Source: an uncultured Ignavibacteria bacterium (GTDB taxonomy: Bacteria; Bacteroidota; Ignavibacteria; SZUA-365). From it: a DNA stretch of 12,811 bases. Positions 1-6,224 of this stretch are shown here, piece by piece. The notes under the pieces are model-generated. The model did no database searches. It worked only from the letters and a program-made list of their open reading frames with translations, and was not told the origin of the DNA. The stretch's first letter is position 1. Every line of letters begins with the position of its first letter. Position numbers and translations under genes: made by a program. The stretch is taken from contig CAJXSA010000069.1 of the NCBI GenBank assembly GCA_913060595.1, positions 1 through 12,811 on the forward strand, written 5' to 3'.

Positions 1-462
1 CTTTCCATGGTGCAGAAAAACGCAGACACCGAATATGGAAGAAAATATGGGTTTTCGTCCATCAAGACGATGGAGGATTATCAGCGCCAGGTCCCTGTCA
101 TCAATTATGAAGACATCAAGGCGGATATGATCCGCGTCATCCACGGCAGTAAAAAGGTCTTTAGCGCCGAGGACCCGGTCATGTTCGCTCAAACCAGCGG
201 CACTACCGGCGATCCAAAATACATTCCGGTCACGCCGACCTGCCAGGGACGTCCTTCCGCATCGAGCACCACGCGCGTGCCGGCGGCATGCCGCACACGC
301 GTCACGGCGATCCTGTCGAGCACATGCGTCTCCGGGCGTTCGTTCGCGATTTTCAGGCGCACGACGCCGTTCTCCTCCCGTAATGAAGGCAGCACATGTC
401 GCGTCGATCGCTGCAGGGCTCGGCCAAGCGACGTGCCGAAGGTCTCGGCCTCGAGCATGTAG
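1..462 (+). CDS. GH3-family acyl-adenylate enzyme, N-terminal fragment (broken)
   Basis: Only about bases 1-240 look like a real gene. The frame is open from base 1 (Leu-Ser before the first Met at 7), so the true start lies upstream. The peptide carries the GH3/ANL-superfamily phosphate-binding signature TSGTTGDPKYIPVT near bases 193-237, preceded by a typical GH3 segment (EYGRKYGF, then VPVINYEDIK). Family members adenylate a carboxylate and often conjugate it to an amino acid; the substrate cannot be told here. Full GH3 proteins are roughly 500 residues, so several hundred C-terminal residues are missing. After about base 240 the frame continues to a stop at 460-462, but that part is low-complexity Arg/Ser-rich translation antisense to the neighbouring lipoprotein gene and is not GH3-like. 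The fragment is either a pseudogene remnant or one side of an assembly chimera. GH3 assignment is confident; functionality is unlikely. Confidence 0.7.
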   Translation, partial: LSMVQKNADTEYGRKYGFSSIKTMEDYQRQVPVINYEDIKADMIRVIHGSKKVFSAEDPVMFAQTSGTTGDPKYIPVTPTCQGRPSASSTTRVPAACRTRVTAILSSTCVSGRSFAIFRRTTPFSSRNEGSTCRVDRCRARPSDVPKVSASSM

Positions 463-905
463 CGCGCACCGTCCCAACTGTAGACATAGGGACAGGAAGA
501 TCCGCCGGAGCTGGGAGTGTATTCCTCGATCCGTACATAGGAACTGCCCGCCATCGAGGCAATGACTGCAATGGCAAGTGCACCGGTCGGCAACGCGATG
601 AGCACCGTCCCGGTTCCGGAGGTGTGCTCGAGCTGTGCGAATTCGATGTCATCCAACAGTATCGCGCCTGAGAATGCGGAATCTGCACCGGCCTTCTCCG
701 CGTATCCCTTCCCGATGATCGAATCCCCCTGCAGTCGGAAAGTGGGCAGACGCACGATGCTGCTGTCCCGCAGCAGCAGAACAAGCGTGGCTTCCGGATC
801 GTGATTGATCAGCTGCTTTTCGGTGTGCACCGGCTCCCGCACGACGCAGGAACTCAGGAAAGCGAGAACGAGCATGGCCATGACTGGAAAAATGATGCGT
901 CTCAT
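189..905 (-). CDS. Lipoprotein with CPYVYSWDG domain, C-terminally truncated
   Basis: The protein begins MRRIIFPVMAMLVLAFLSSC, a lipoprotein signal peptide with lipobox LSSC (Cys20), so it is probably anchored in the outer or inner membrane. A GGGAGGA ribosome site lies about 8 bases upstream of the ATG at 905. Residues 35-95 resemble a small beta domain, 98-120 are hydrophobic and Gly/Ala-rich, and 138-205 hold a recognisable uncharacterised motif: CPYVYSWDG, then LEAETFG, then NERPETH. I recall this motif from hypothetical proteins of Bacteroidota-like and other environmental bacteria, where it continues well beyond this point; its function is unknown. After about residue 222 the reading frame enters DNA that encodes the GH3 fragment on the other strand, and the last ~16 residues and the stop (189-191) come from that DNA. 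The C-terminus is therefore artificial or rearranged. It is 16 bp downstream of the beta-barrel gene and probably cotranscribed with it. Confidence 0.75.
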   Translation of the reverse strand: MRRIIFPVMAMLVLAFLSSCVVREPVHTEKQLINHDPEATLVLLLRDSSIVRLPTFRLQGDSIIGKGYAEKAGADSAFSGAILLDDIEFAQLEHTSGTGTVLIALPTGALAIAVIASMAGSSYVRIEEYTPSSGGSSCPYVYSWDGARYMLEAETFGTSLGRALQRSTRHVLPSLREENGVVRLKIANERPETHVLDRIAVTRVRHAAGTRVVLDAEGRPWQVGVTGMYFGSPVVPLV

Positions 906-921
906 GACTGTGTCCTCCCCG

Positions 922-1593
922 CTAAAACATTATTGATGCGTGCGCGTACGGCATGGAGAGATCGAGATCACGCTCCTCTGCCACGAACTGATATCCCGCC
1001 GCGACGGTCAGGCCCGGCCCGCCGGGTACGATGAGATTGACACCACCGAGCACTTGCACGGCGTTTCGCAGGGCGTTGATACGAATGCGCGTCTCTCCGC
1101 CGGTGCTCCCGTCGTGGGCATAGCGCAAATGCGCCACACCGACGCCGAGGAACACATTCGAAGGAATGAATCTGCCGAAAGGAAGATGCCCGCAAACCTC
1201 TACGGCATATCGCTGGAAACCCGTTGCGCTGCCGTGCTCATGCGTCATGAGAGAAACGGTCGCGCTTGCGTGAAGGCTGATCTGCACACGAACGGCTGCA
1301 TAAAATCCGGGACTGGGCGTGTTCTCCGACGGGCGCTCGGTGGACAGAAATCCCTCATCGACGGATGCCAGGTCAGGACCGACGAAGCAGATGCCCAGAC
1401 CGACCCAGTACTGCGGGTACGCCGGTATGTAATACTTCTGTGCATTCTCAGTAAACGGACGGCGCAGCGTGTCCATATCCCCATCCCGCATGGGCCGAAC
1501 AGCTGTGTCCCCGTTCTGTGCGCAGAGCGCAGCCGGAAGCACGACGCAGCAAAGAAGAATTTGCAGGTATCGACAGCAGATTCTGGCGTTCAT
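922..1593 (-). CDS. Outer-membrane beta-barrel-like exported protein
   Basis: I chose the ATG at 1593, giving 223 residues, because it opens a clear Sec signal peptide (MNARICCRYLQILLCCVVLPAALCAQ, cleavage after CAQ or ALC) and is preceded by GAGAGG about 7 bases upstream; the in-frame ATG at 1650 would add 19 charged residues before it. The mature part alternates polar and hydrophobic residues in short Gly-rich strands (for example YWVGLGICF, VFLGVGVAHLRY, LTVAAGYQFV) and ends in SIMF. A C-terminal Phe is typical of outer-membrane barrels. About 200 mature residues would fit an eight-stranded barrel. No specific family is recognised. It is first in a two-gene minus-strand unit with the YSWDG lipoprotein, 16 bp apart, and a surface barrel plus lipoprotein pairing is plausible but inferred. 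A 238-residue open frame on the opposite strand (940-1656) is its antisense shadow. Confidence 0.72.
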   Translation of the reverse strand: MNARICCRYLQILLCCVVLPAALCAQNGDTAVRPMRDGDMDTLRRPFTENAQKYYIPAYPQYWVGLGICFVGPDLASVDEGFLSTERPSENTPSPGFYAAVRVQISLHASATVSLMTHEHGSATGFQRYAVEVCGHLPFGRFIPSNVFLGVGVAHLRYAHDGSTGGETRIRINALRNAVQVLGGVNLIVPGGPGLTVAAGYQFVAEERDLDLSMPYAHASIMF

Positions 1594-1966
1594 GACATAC
1601 CTCTCACTGTCCTTTCCTTTGAGCTTCGGATTGAAGAATCCACAATCCACGACTGACGGTTGTCACGAAAATGTCATAATACAGAATACGTCAAGACGGG
1701 AACTGTCGGCGGTTGCGAGGTGCTACCGAAACGATGTGGACTGGATGTCTCTCTTCAATAAGTACCGGACACCGTCCATCATTCCACCTCCCTTGTGATT
1801 CACAACAGTATCAGCTATACTTATATTTATTGAACGCTTTTCGGTCAATTGCCTCGCGGCCATTGCAAAGCGGCTGCAGTGCGGATTTTCTACGGCACAG
1901 CAGCGATGCATTTCTGTGAAAGGCAGCGTGATCGTTTACTCTTAACCCGGATTCCGAGGAGGACAC
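1594..1966. other. Divergent intergenic region, 373 bp
   Basis: This gap separates the minus-strand barrel gene from the plus-strand propeller gene and must hold both promoters. The stretch around 1800-1835 is AT-rich and contains the best plus-strand promoter candidate. On the minus side a TATTAT (bases 1681-1676, 82 nt upstream of the barrel start) could be a -10 element, but I find no convincing -35. Short open frames here have no ribosome sites or recognisable products. I see no RNA gene or riboswitch fold by eye. Confidence 0.5.
1793..1821 (+). promoter_or_regulatory. Candidate sigma70-like promoter of the propeller gene
   Basis: TTGTGA (1793-1798) and TATACT (1816-1821) are separated by exactly 17 bases. 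The predicted start near 1828 would give a 5' leader of about 139 nt. An overlapping TATATT at 1822-1827 could serve as an alternative -10. This is read by eye from hexamer similarity only. Bacteroidota-type sigma factors prefer a different consensus, so the assignment depends on the lineage. Confidence 0.3.
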
Positions 1967-4366
1967 ATGCGTCGCACGGTAACCATGACATTTTTCTTGT
2001 TTCTCGTTCTGGCACTTTCCACAAGCACCGGGCAGGCGCAGGAGATGTTTGAACGCGTCCCCGTCCCGCCTGGCGGCCGGATCGATGCCGTGGGGGTGAC
2101 GACTGCAGGGACACCGATTGCGCTCGGCATCGGAAACATCTGGCGCTACGACGCCTCGACAACGGCCTGGGCGATGGTAAAGCGCTTTGAGGACATCACC
2201 GTGAATTCGAAACGCATCATCACCGGCGTCTCGGGCGCCGTATACGCGGCCACCACGGGCGTTGGCTGCTGGCGATCGACCGATGACGGACAGAACTGGG
2301 AGCGTCTGCTTCCGCCACATTTTTATACGAACGACGTGCTCGAACTTCCTTCCGGAGATCTGTGCGCGACCGCGAACGGAAGAGGATTCCTGTATTCCGC
2401 CGACAATGGATCGACATGGGAGCAACGCAATGAAGGTCTCGAAAACACCAATCTTCGCGCTGTTGCGCGCGACGCAGCCGGGGACCTTTACGTCGCACAC
2501 AGCAGCACCGGTGTTTCCAAATCAACCGACAACGGGATGACGTGGACCGCACTTGCCGACAGTCCGACACGACTGGAGGCTCTCCTGTCTGCCTCCGATG
2601 GCTCGCTCTACACCGCCGGTTACGGTGCGGTGTATCGCAGCGTGGACAACGGTGCGACCTGGCAGGAAACAAGCAATGGTCCCAGCAGTGCGATCGCATG
2701 TCTTGCCGAAGCACCGGATGGTTCCGTCTATGCCATGCGTTTTGCCAGCGGGACGGGAATATACCGCTACGACGCGGATAGCGATACATGGACACAACTG
2801 CCGAACGCCCCCGCGGCTGGATATGGCAGGGGACTCACCGTCGCAAGTGACGGCACGGTGTATGCAGGTACTGTGAATGGCGTATGGTACACGAAGGATG
2901 AAGGACAGCACTGGACAGAAGCCCGCGAGGGGATTTATGCTATGGGCGTCTACGGACTCGTCGAGACCGCAGACGGGAGTTATCTGCTCGCGGCAAACTA
3001 CCAGGGTCTGTTTCGTTCGACGGACAGGGGCATGTCTTGGACGAGAAGCGATAGCGGACTTACAACGATCGAATTCTACGCGATTACTGCCGGTCCCGAC
3101 GGCGATGTCTACGCCGGTGGCCGGTATGGGGAGGTTTTCCGCAGTACCGACAGTGGCATTTCGTGGACACATCAGAATGCGTCCGATCCGATTTCAAATC
3201 TTCGAGGACTGCACGTTGCAGCGAACGGCTCGCTGCTCGCTGCGGGAAGGAACGGCATACAAATCAGCACTGACAAAGGTGTGACCTGGGATCAGGTGGC
3301 CGCATTGCCCGACGAACAGGCAAACACCATTCGTGAAACCTCTGGGGGAATATGGTTCGCCACGTTCGATGGAAGCGGTGTGTATCGTTCAACGGACGCC
3401 GGCGGCTCATGGGAACTGCTGCATCCGGATCTGGCAGACTCGCGCGTGAAGGATGTCGCTGTGAACGGGAGCAGAATTTTCCTCGGCGTGTCCGGTGAAG
3501 GAGTCACAGGCAGCGGTGACAACGGGGCGACATGGACGTACTACACACGCGGCGACGTGAGCTCTTGGGTGGATATTCTGGAAATGACCGAGCATGGAGA
3601 ACTTTTCGCAGGACACGACGTCGGCGTCTCGATGCTCAATCCGGTCAGCGAAAAGTGGGTCGCTCTCGGGCCAGGTTTACATTACGTGAAAACGCTGACG
3701 ACGCTTTCTGACGGGAGACTCTACGCTGGTTCCCTTGCGGAGGGTTTGTACCGCTCGAAGACCGCGCTGTCAGATCAGCTGCCCGCCGCACCGTCACAGC
3801 GCACACCTTCGAACGGCGCGAAGAACACCGGAAGCACACCGTCATTCAGCTGGACAGAACAGTCCGGCGCAATATACTATCACATACAAGTGTCCCGTGA
3901 CGCCGCGCATCAGGACATCGTATGGGAAGCATCCTTGCATTCGGCGACACACCGCACGATTGATCCGAACCAGCTTGATACCAATGCCGAATATTTCTGG
4001 CGCATTGCAGCCGGCAACGGGGCGGGACACGGTCCCTGGTCAGAAACCTGGAGCTTCGAGACGGGCATGTCCACCGGTGTCCATGACAATTCCTTCCCAG
4101 GCGAAAACTCCTGCTCTCTCACAAGCAGCCCGAATCCATTCACCTCCACCACACAGCTTGAAGTGACCGTGCCACGGCGCGGCCACGTGCTGCTGCGCAT
4201 CATTGACATGCTCGGCAGAACGGTGGCAACGCTGGCCGATTCATACATGCACGCGGGCATGCATGTATTCGCCTTTTCTGCCTCAGCGCTGCCGGCCGGG
4301 AATTACCTGGCGGTGCTGAAGGCAGGCGGGAGCGTCACCACACACCGGCTGCTGCTGATGCAATAG
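1967..4366 (+). CDS. Secreted Asp-box beta-propeller protein with FN3-like and T9SS sorting domains
   Basis: The ATG at 1967 follows AGGAGG (1957-1962) and starts a signal peptide ending ...TSTGQAQ, so the 799-residue protein is exported. Asp-boxes (S/T-x-D-x-G-x-x-W) start at residues 104, 144, 186, 225, 309, 351, 393, 434, 475 and 516. Degenerate copies that keep the spacing start at 61 (YDASTTAW), 268 (YDADSDTW), 557 (LNPVSEKW) and 597 (SKTALS). This makes fourteen units of 39-43 residues. Residues ~620-700 resemble a fibronectin type III fold (FSWTE..., AEYFWRIAA). Residues ~715-799 are a type IX sorting domain: SSPNPF, then VLLRIIDMLGRTV, then LPAGNYLAVL and a final LLLMQ. Such proteins cross the outer membrane by T9SS and are attached or released. 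Asp-box propellers occur in sialidases, GH74 glucanases and VPS10/Ycf48-like proteins. I see no sialidase FRIP motif, so enzymatic activity is not supported. It is transcribed alone and followed by a strong terminator. Confidence 0.88.
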   Translation: MRRTVTMTFFLFLVLALSTSTGQAQEMFERVPVPPGGRIDAVGVTTAGTPIALGIGNIWRYDASTTAWAMVKRFEDITVNSKRIITGVSGAVYAATTGVGCWRSTDDGQNWERLLPPHFYTNDVLELPSGDLCATANGRGFLYSADNGSTWEQRNEGLENTNLRAVARDAAGDLYVAHSSTGVSKSTDNGMTWTALADSPTRLEALLSASDGSLYTAGYGAVYRSVDNGATWQETSNGPSSAIACLAEAPDGSVYAMRFASGTGIYRYDADSDTWTQLPNAPAAGYGRGLTVASDGTVYAGTVNGVWYTKDEGQHWTEAREGIYAMGVYGLVETADGSYLLAANYQGLFRSTDRGMSWTRSDSGLTTIEFYAITAGPDGDVYAGGRYGEVFRSTDSGISWTHQNASDPISNLRGLHVAANGSLLAAGRNGIQISTDKGVTWDQVAALPDEQANTIRETSGGIWFATFDGSGVYRSTDAGGSWELLHPDLADSRVKDVAVNGSRIFLGVSGEGVTGSGDNGATWTYYTRGDVSSWVDILEMTEHGELFAGHDVGVSMLNPVSEKWVALGPGLHYVKTLTTLSDGRLYAGSLAEGLYRSKTALSDQLPAAPSQRTPSNGAKNTGSTPSFSWTEQSGAIYYHIQVSRDAAHQDIVWEASLHSATHRTIDPNQLDTNAEYFWRIAAGNGAGHGPWSETWSFETGMSTGVHDNSFPGENSCSLTSSPNPFTSTTQLEVTVPRRGHVLLRIIDMLGRTVATLADSYMHAGMHVFAFSASALPAGNYLAVLKAGGSVTTHRLLLMQ

Positions 4367-4375
4367 GATGTGCAG

Positions 4376-4417
4376 CGTCCGTCGCAGTGCTGCAGGTATG
4401 CAGCACTGCGACGGACG
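4376..4417 (+). terminator. Long perfect intrinsic terminator hairpin
   Basis: A 19-bp perfect inverted repeat (arms 4376-4394 and 4399-4417) encloses a 4-base loop, GGTA, and is followed by TTTTGC. It starts 10 bases after the propeller-gene stop codon. The flavoprotein gene converges on it from the other side. The minus-strand exit lacks a T-run, so it should work best for the plus-strand gene. Confidence 0.85.
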
Positions 4418-4481
4418 TTTTGCAATGCAGGGAGAGGAGGTCCCGCTCTGCCTTCACACATCATTGTGACGGACTACCGTT

Positions 4482-5834
4482 TTATGCCGCATTGGAGGGG
4501 TACCATTTCCTGATCGCATCGACCGTTGCGGTGATAACCGGGTATGCGATGGGTGAAGCTGTCAGCATCGGATGCGTTCCGATCTGCAGATTGTCAATCT
4601 CCATATCTGTCATTTTGTTGAGAATCATTACGGAGAACATGTTCACGAGTTCCCCGACGGAGTCACCTCCGAACATCTGTGCACCAAGCAATGTGTGAGA
4701 GTAGCGCGCATACACAAGTTTCAGGTGCATCTGTGAACCGCCTGGAAGCTTGCCCGGGTGACGATCAACCGTCGTGGCTTCACCGACGACATAGTCGAGT
4801 CCCATGCTCTTCGCTTTCCGCTCGGTGATTCCACTGACACCGAATGCGATGCCGTCGATCTTGGTGGAGAATGATCCCAGGACACCGGTGTATTTTCGCA
4901 GCACTTTGATCTGAAAGAGATTGGACCCGACCAGCCGTCCTTCGGCCATGGCTGTGGATGCAAGCATGACCGGAGAATACTCACCGGTAAAGAAATCGTG
5001 CTTCGCCGCGCAATCACCGATGGCAAAAATATCTTTGTCCGACGTCCGCAGATACTCATCAACGCTGATCCCAAAACGGCTGTCGTATTCCAGACCGATC
5101 TTCTCAGCGAGCACAGTATTTGGTTTGCAGCCCACAGAGACGATCACCATGTCGGCATCGATGACCGTCCCGTCTGCCAGGACCACACCACGCACGGATT
5201 CATCGCCCTCAAAGCTATCGACCCGGCAGTTTCTCAGCACCTCCACGCCGCTGGTCATCAGCACTTCCGCTGCTTTCTCACCGAATTCAGAATCCATCGA
5301 TACCGGCAGAAGCTGCGTCTGCATCTCAATGAGCGTGACATTCTTCCCGGCCTTGCGGATTTCATCTGCGATTTCAACACCGATGTAACCTCCCCCGATA
5401 ACGACGACGCGTGAGGATGCCTCTGCGCGATCTCTCATCACTTTCAGCGCTTCGCGGTCCTTGGTTACGACATACACACCGTCTTTCTCCACCCCCGCGA
5501 TAGGCGGAAGGAGTGGTGTCGAGCCAGTTGCCAGAACCAGCTTTTCAAATACGATCCGTTCACCACTCTTCAGCAGAAGAACCTTGTCCTCATGGCCTAC
5601 CACTTCATCAATAATGAGCCGGGCGCCGATTTTCTTCAGCGGTGCATCGGGAAGAATATCTTCATCGACGCTCTGCAGGGTGTGCATTGCGTAGGGGATT
5701 CCGCAGGGGATCAATGAGACGGGAAGAGAGCGAATCACGGCGATGCTTTTGTCCGGATACGTATTGTGCGTGGAAATCGCACAGGTTATGCCTGCAGGAC
5801 CTCCGCCGATAATCACAACATCCATTTTTTCCAT
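4482..5834 (-). CDS. FAD/NAD(P)-dependent oxidoreductase, CoA-disulfide reductase / NADH oxidase-like
   Basis: This 450-residue protein has the layout of the pyridine nucleotide-disulfide oxidoreductase family: an N-terminal FAD-binding GxGxxG-type motif (VVIIGGGPAGITCA, residues 6-19), a second nucleotide site for NAD(P)H (VVVIGGGYIGVEIADE, 143-158), the FAD-contacting ATGS (102-105) and FAIGD (270-274) motifs, and a C-terminal dimerisation domain from about 330. Cys44 in LIPCGIPY sits where CoA-disulfide reductases and NADH oxidases/peroxidases carry their single redox cysteine. The CxxxxC of glutathione or lipoamide reductases is absent. Likely substrates are CoA disulfide, persulfides/polysulfide, peroxide or O2; the sequence does not decide between them. 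No C-terminal rhodanese domain is present. AAGGAG lies 9 bases before the ATG at 5834. It is cytoplasmic, transcribed alone and convergent with the propeller gene. Confidence 0.88.
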   Translation of the reverse strand: MEKMDVVIIGGGPAGITCAISTHNTYPDKSIAVIRSLPVSLIPCGIPYAMHTLQSVDEDILPDAPLKKIGARLIIDEVVGHEDKVLLLKSGERIVFEKLVLATGSTPLLPPIAGVEKDGVYVVTKDREALKVMRDRAEASSRVVVIGGGYIGVEIADEIRKAGKNVTLIEMQTQLLPVSMDSEFGEKAAEVLMTSGVEVLRNCRVDSFEGDESVRGVVLADGTVIDADMVIVSVGCKPNTVLAEKIGLEYDSRFGISVDEYLRTSDKDIFAIGDCAAKHDFFTGEYSPVMLASTAMAEGRLVGSNLFQIKVLRKYTGVLGSFSTKIDGIAFGVSGITERKAKSMGLDYVVGEATTVDRHPGKLPGGSQMHLKLVYARYSHTLLGAQMFGGDSVGELVNMFSVMILNKMTDMEIDNLQIGTHPMLTASPIAYPVITATVDAIRKWYPSNAA

Positions 5835-5920
5835 CGTTCAGTACTCCTTTTCGAATGCCAAATGTGCTAGCTGTTTCGCAGGGCAACGAGGTCTCCTCCA
5901 GGAGCAAAGGCCACGCGTGT

Positions 5921-5940
5921 TTTCTGGCCTCCGCCAGAAA
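5921..5940 (-). other. Small stem-loop in flavoprotein-gene leader
   Basis: TTTCTGGC (5921-5928) and GCCAGAAA (5933-5940) form a perfect 8-bp stem with a 4-base loop, about 87 bases upstream of the flavoprotein start codon. If transcription begins in the AT-rich block to the right, this lies in the 5' untranslated leader. A regulatory role is only a guess; no tract of Ts follows on the minus strand. Confidence 0.3.
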
Positions 5941-6018
5941 TGTCTGGGTATGCGCACAGTTTCATCCTTATTTAGACTTAGTCACCCTACATGCACTCAA
6001 GAATACTATTTTATTGTC

Positions 6019-6032
6019 TTATTTACAAATAA
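6019..6032. promoter_or_regulatory. AT-rich palindrome, possible operator
   Basis: The perfect dyad TTATTT-AC-AAATAA lies in the AT-rich block about 185-198 bases upstream of the flavoprotein start. Dyads like this can be repressor or activator sites, but short AT palindromes also arise by chance. It does not match the full Rex or Fnr consensus. Confidence 0.2.
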
Positions 6033-6102
6033 CTCTGCAATCATTGGCTTGCCATGATTCAAATGCCCGAATCACAGAGCGGACTCCGGTCCTGTTGCGC
6101 CA

Positions 6103-6129
6103 ACGCCCCGCAAGGAGAGCGCGGGGCGT
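6103..6129 (-). terminator. GC-rich hairpin downstream of beta-helix gene
   Basis: A perfect 9-bp stem, ACGCCCCGC (6103-6111) with GCGGGGCGT (6121-6129), and a 9-base loop lies about 95 bases after the beta-helix stop codon. The minus-strand exit sequence is not T-rich, so it is a candidate transcription end rather than a textbook intrinsic terminator. Confidence 0.45.
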
Positions 6130-6167
6130 ATTCGGCGAAGAAGGAACAGGCTGGTCGGTTGTGATGA

Positions 6168-6194
6168 GATCCCTCCCCCCTTCGAGAGGGAATC
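6168..6194 (-). terminator. Second hairpin after beta-helix gene
   Basis: TCCCTC (6170-6175) pairs with GAGGGA (6186-6191), and GA/TC extends the stem across one bulged A (6192), with a C-rich loop between. It lies roughly 30-55 bases after the stop codon at 6225. No T-run follows. It may act with the GC-rich hairpin at 6103-6129 as a tandem end. Confidence 0.3.
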
Positions 6195-6224
6195 CGACGT
6201 GTCAGATGCGAATAACGCTGCGAA

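Larger units (their letters stand above)
5835..6224. other. Intergenic region, 390 bp, AT-rich core with hairpins
   Basis: The region lies between the 5' end of the flavoprotein gene and the 3' end of the beta-helix gene, both on the minus strand. Its right part holds two hairpins suited to ending beta-helix transcription. Bases ~5960-6060 are markedly AT-richer than the surroundings and are the likely promoter area for the flavoprotein gene; they include a perfect palindrome, TTATTT-AC-AAATAA (6019-6032). The proximal leader contains a stem-loop at 5921-5940. I could not match a defined -35/-10 pair and see no credible coding region. Confidence 0.5.

Noticed and set aside
940..1656. 238-residue plus-strand open frame
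   Set aside because: It is antisense to the barrel gene, which has a signal peptide, a ribosome site and a barrel-like end; the plus-strand peptide has none of these and no recognisable motif.
1967..4366. Sialidase (neuraminidase) call for the Asp-box protein
   Set aside because: Asp-boxes alone do not define sialidases; no FRIP/YRIP motif or arginine triad is visible, and Asp-boxes occur in many non-sialidase propellers.
6019..6032. Rex or Fnr operator
   Set aside because: The dyad lacks the TTGTG...CACAA or TTGAT...ATCAA half-sites; only its palindromic nature can be claimed.
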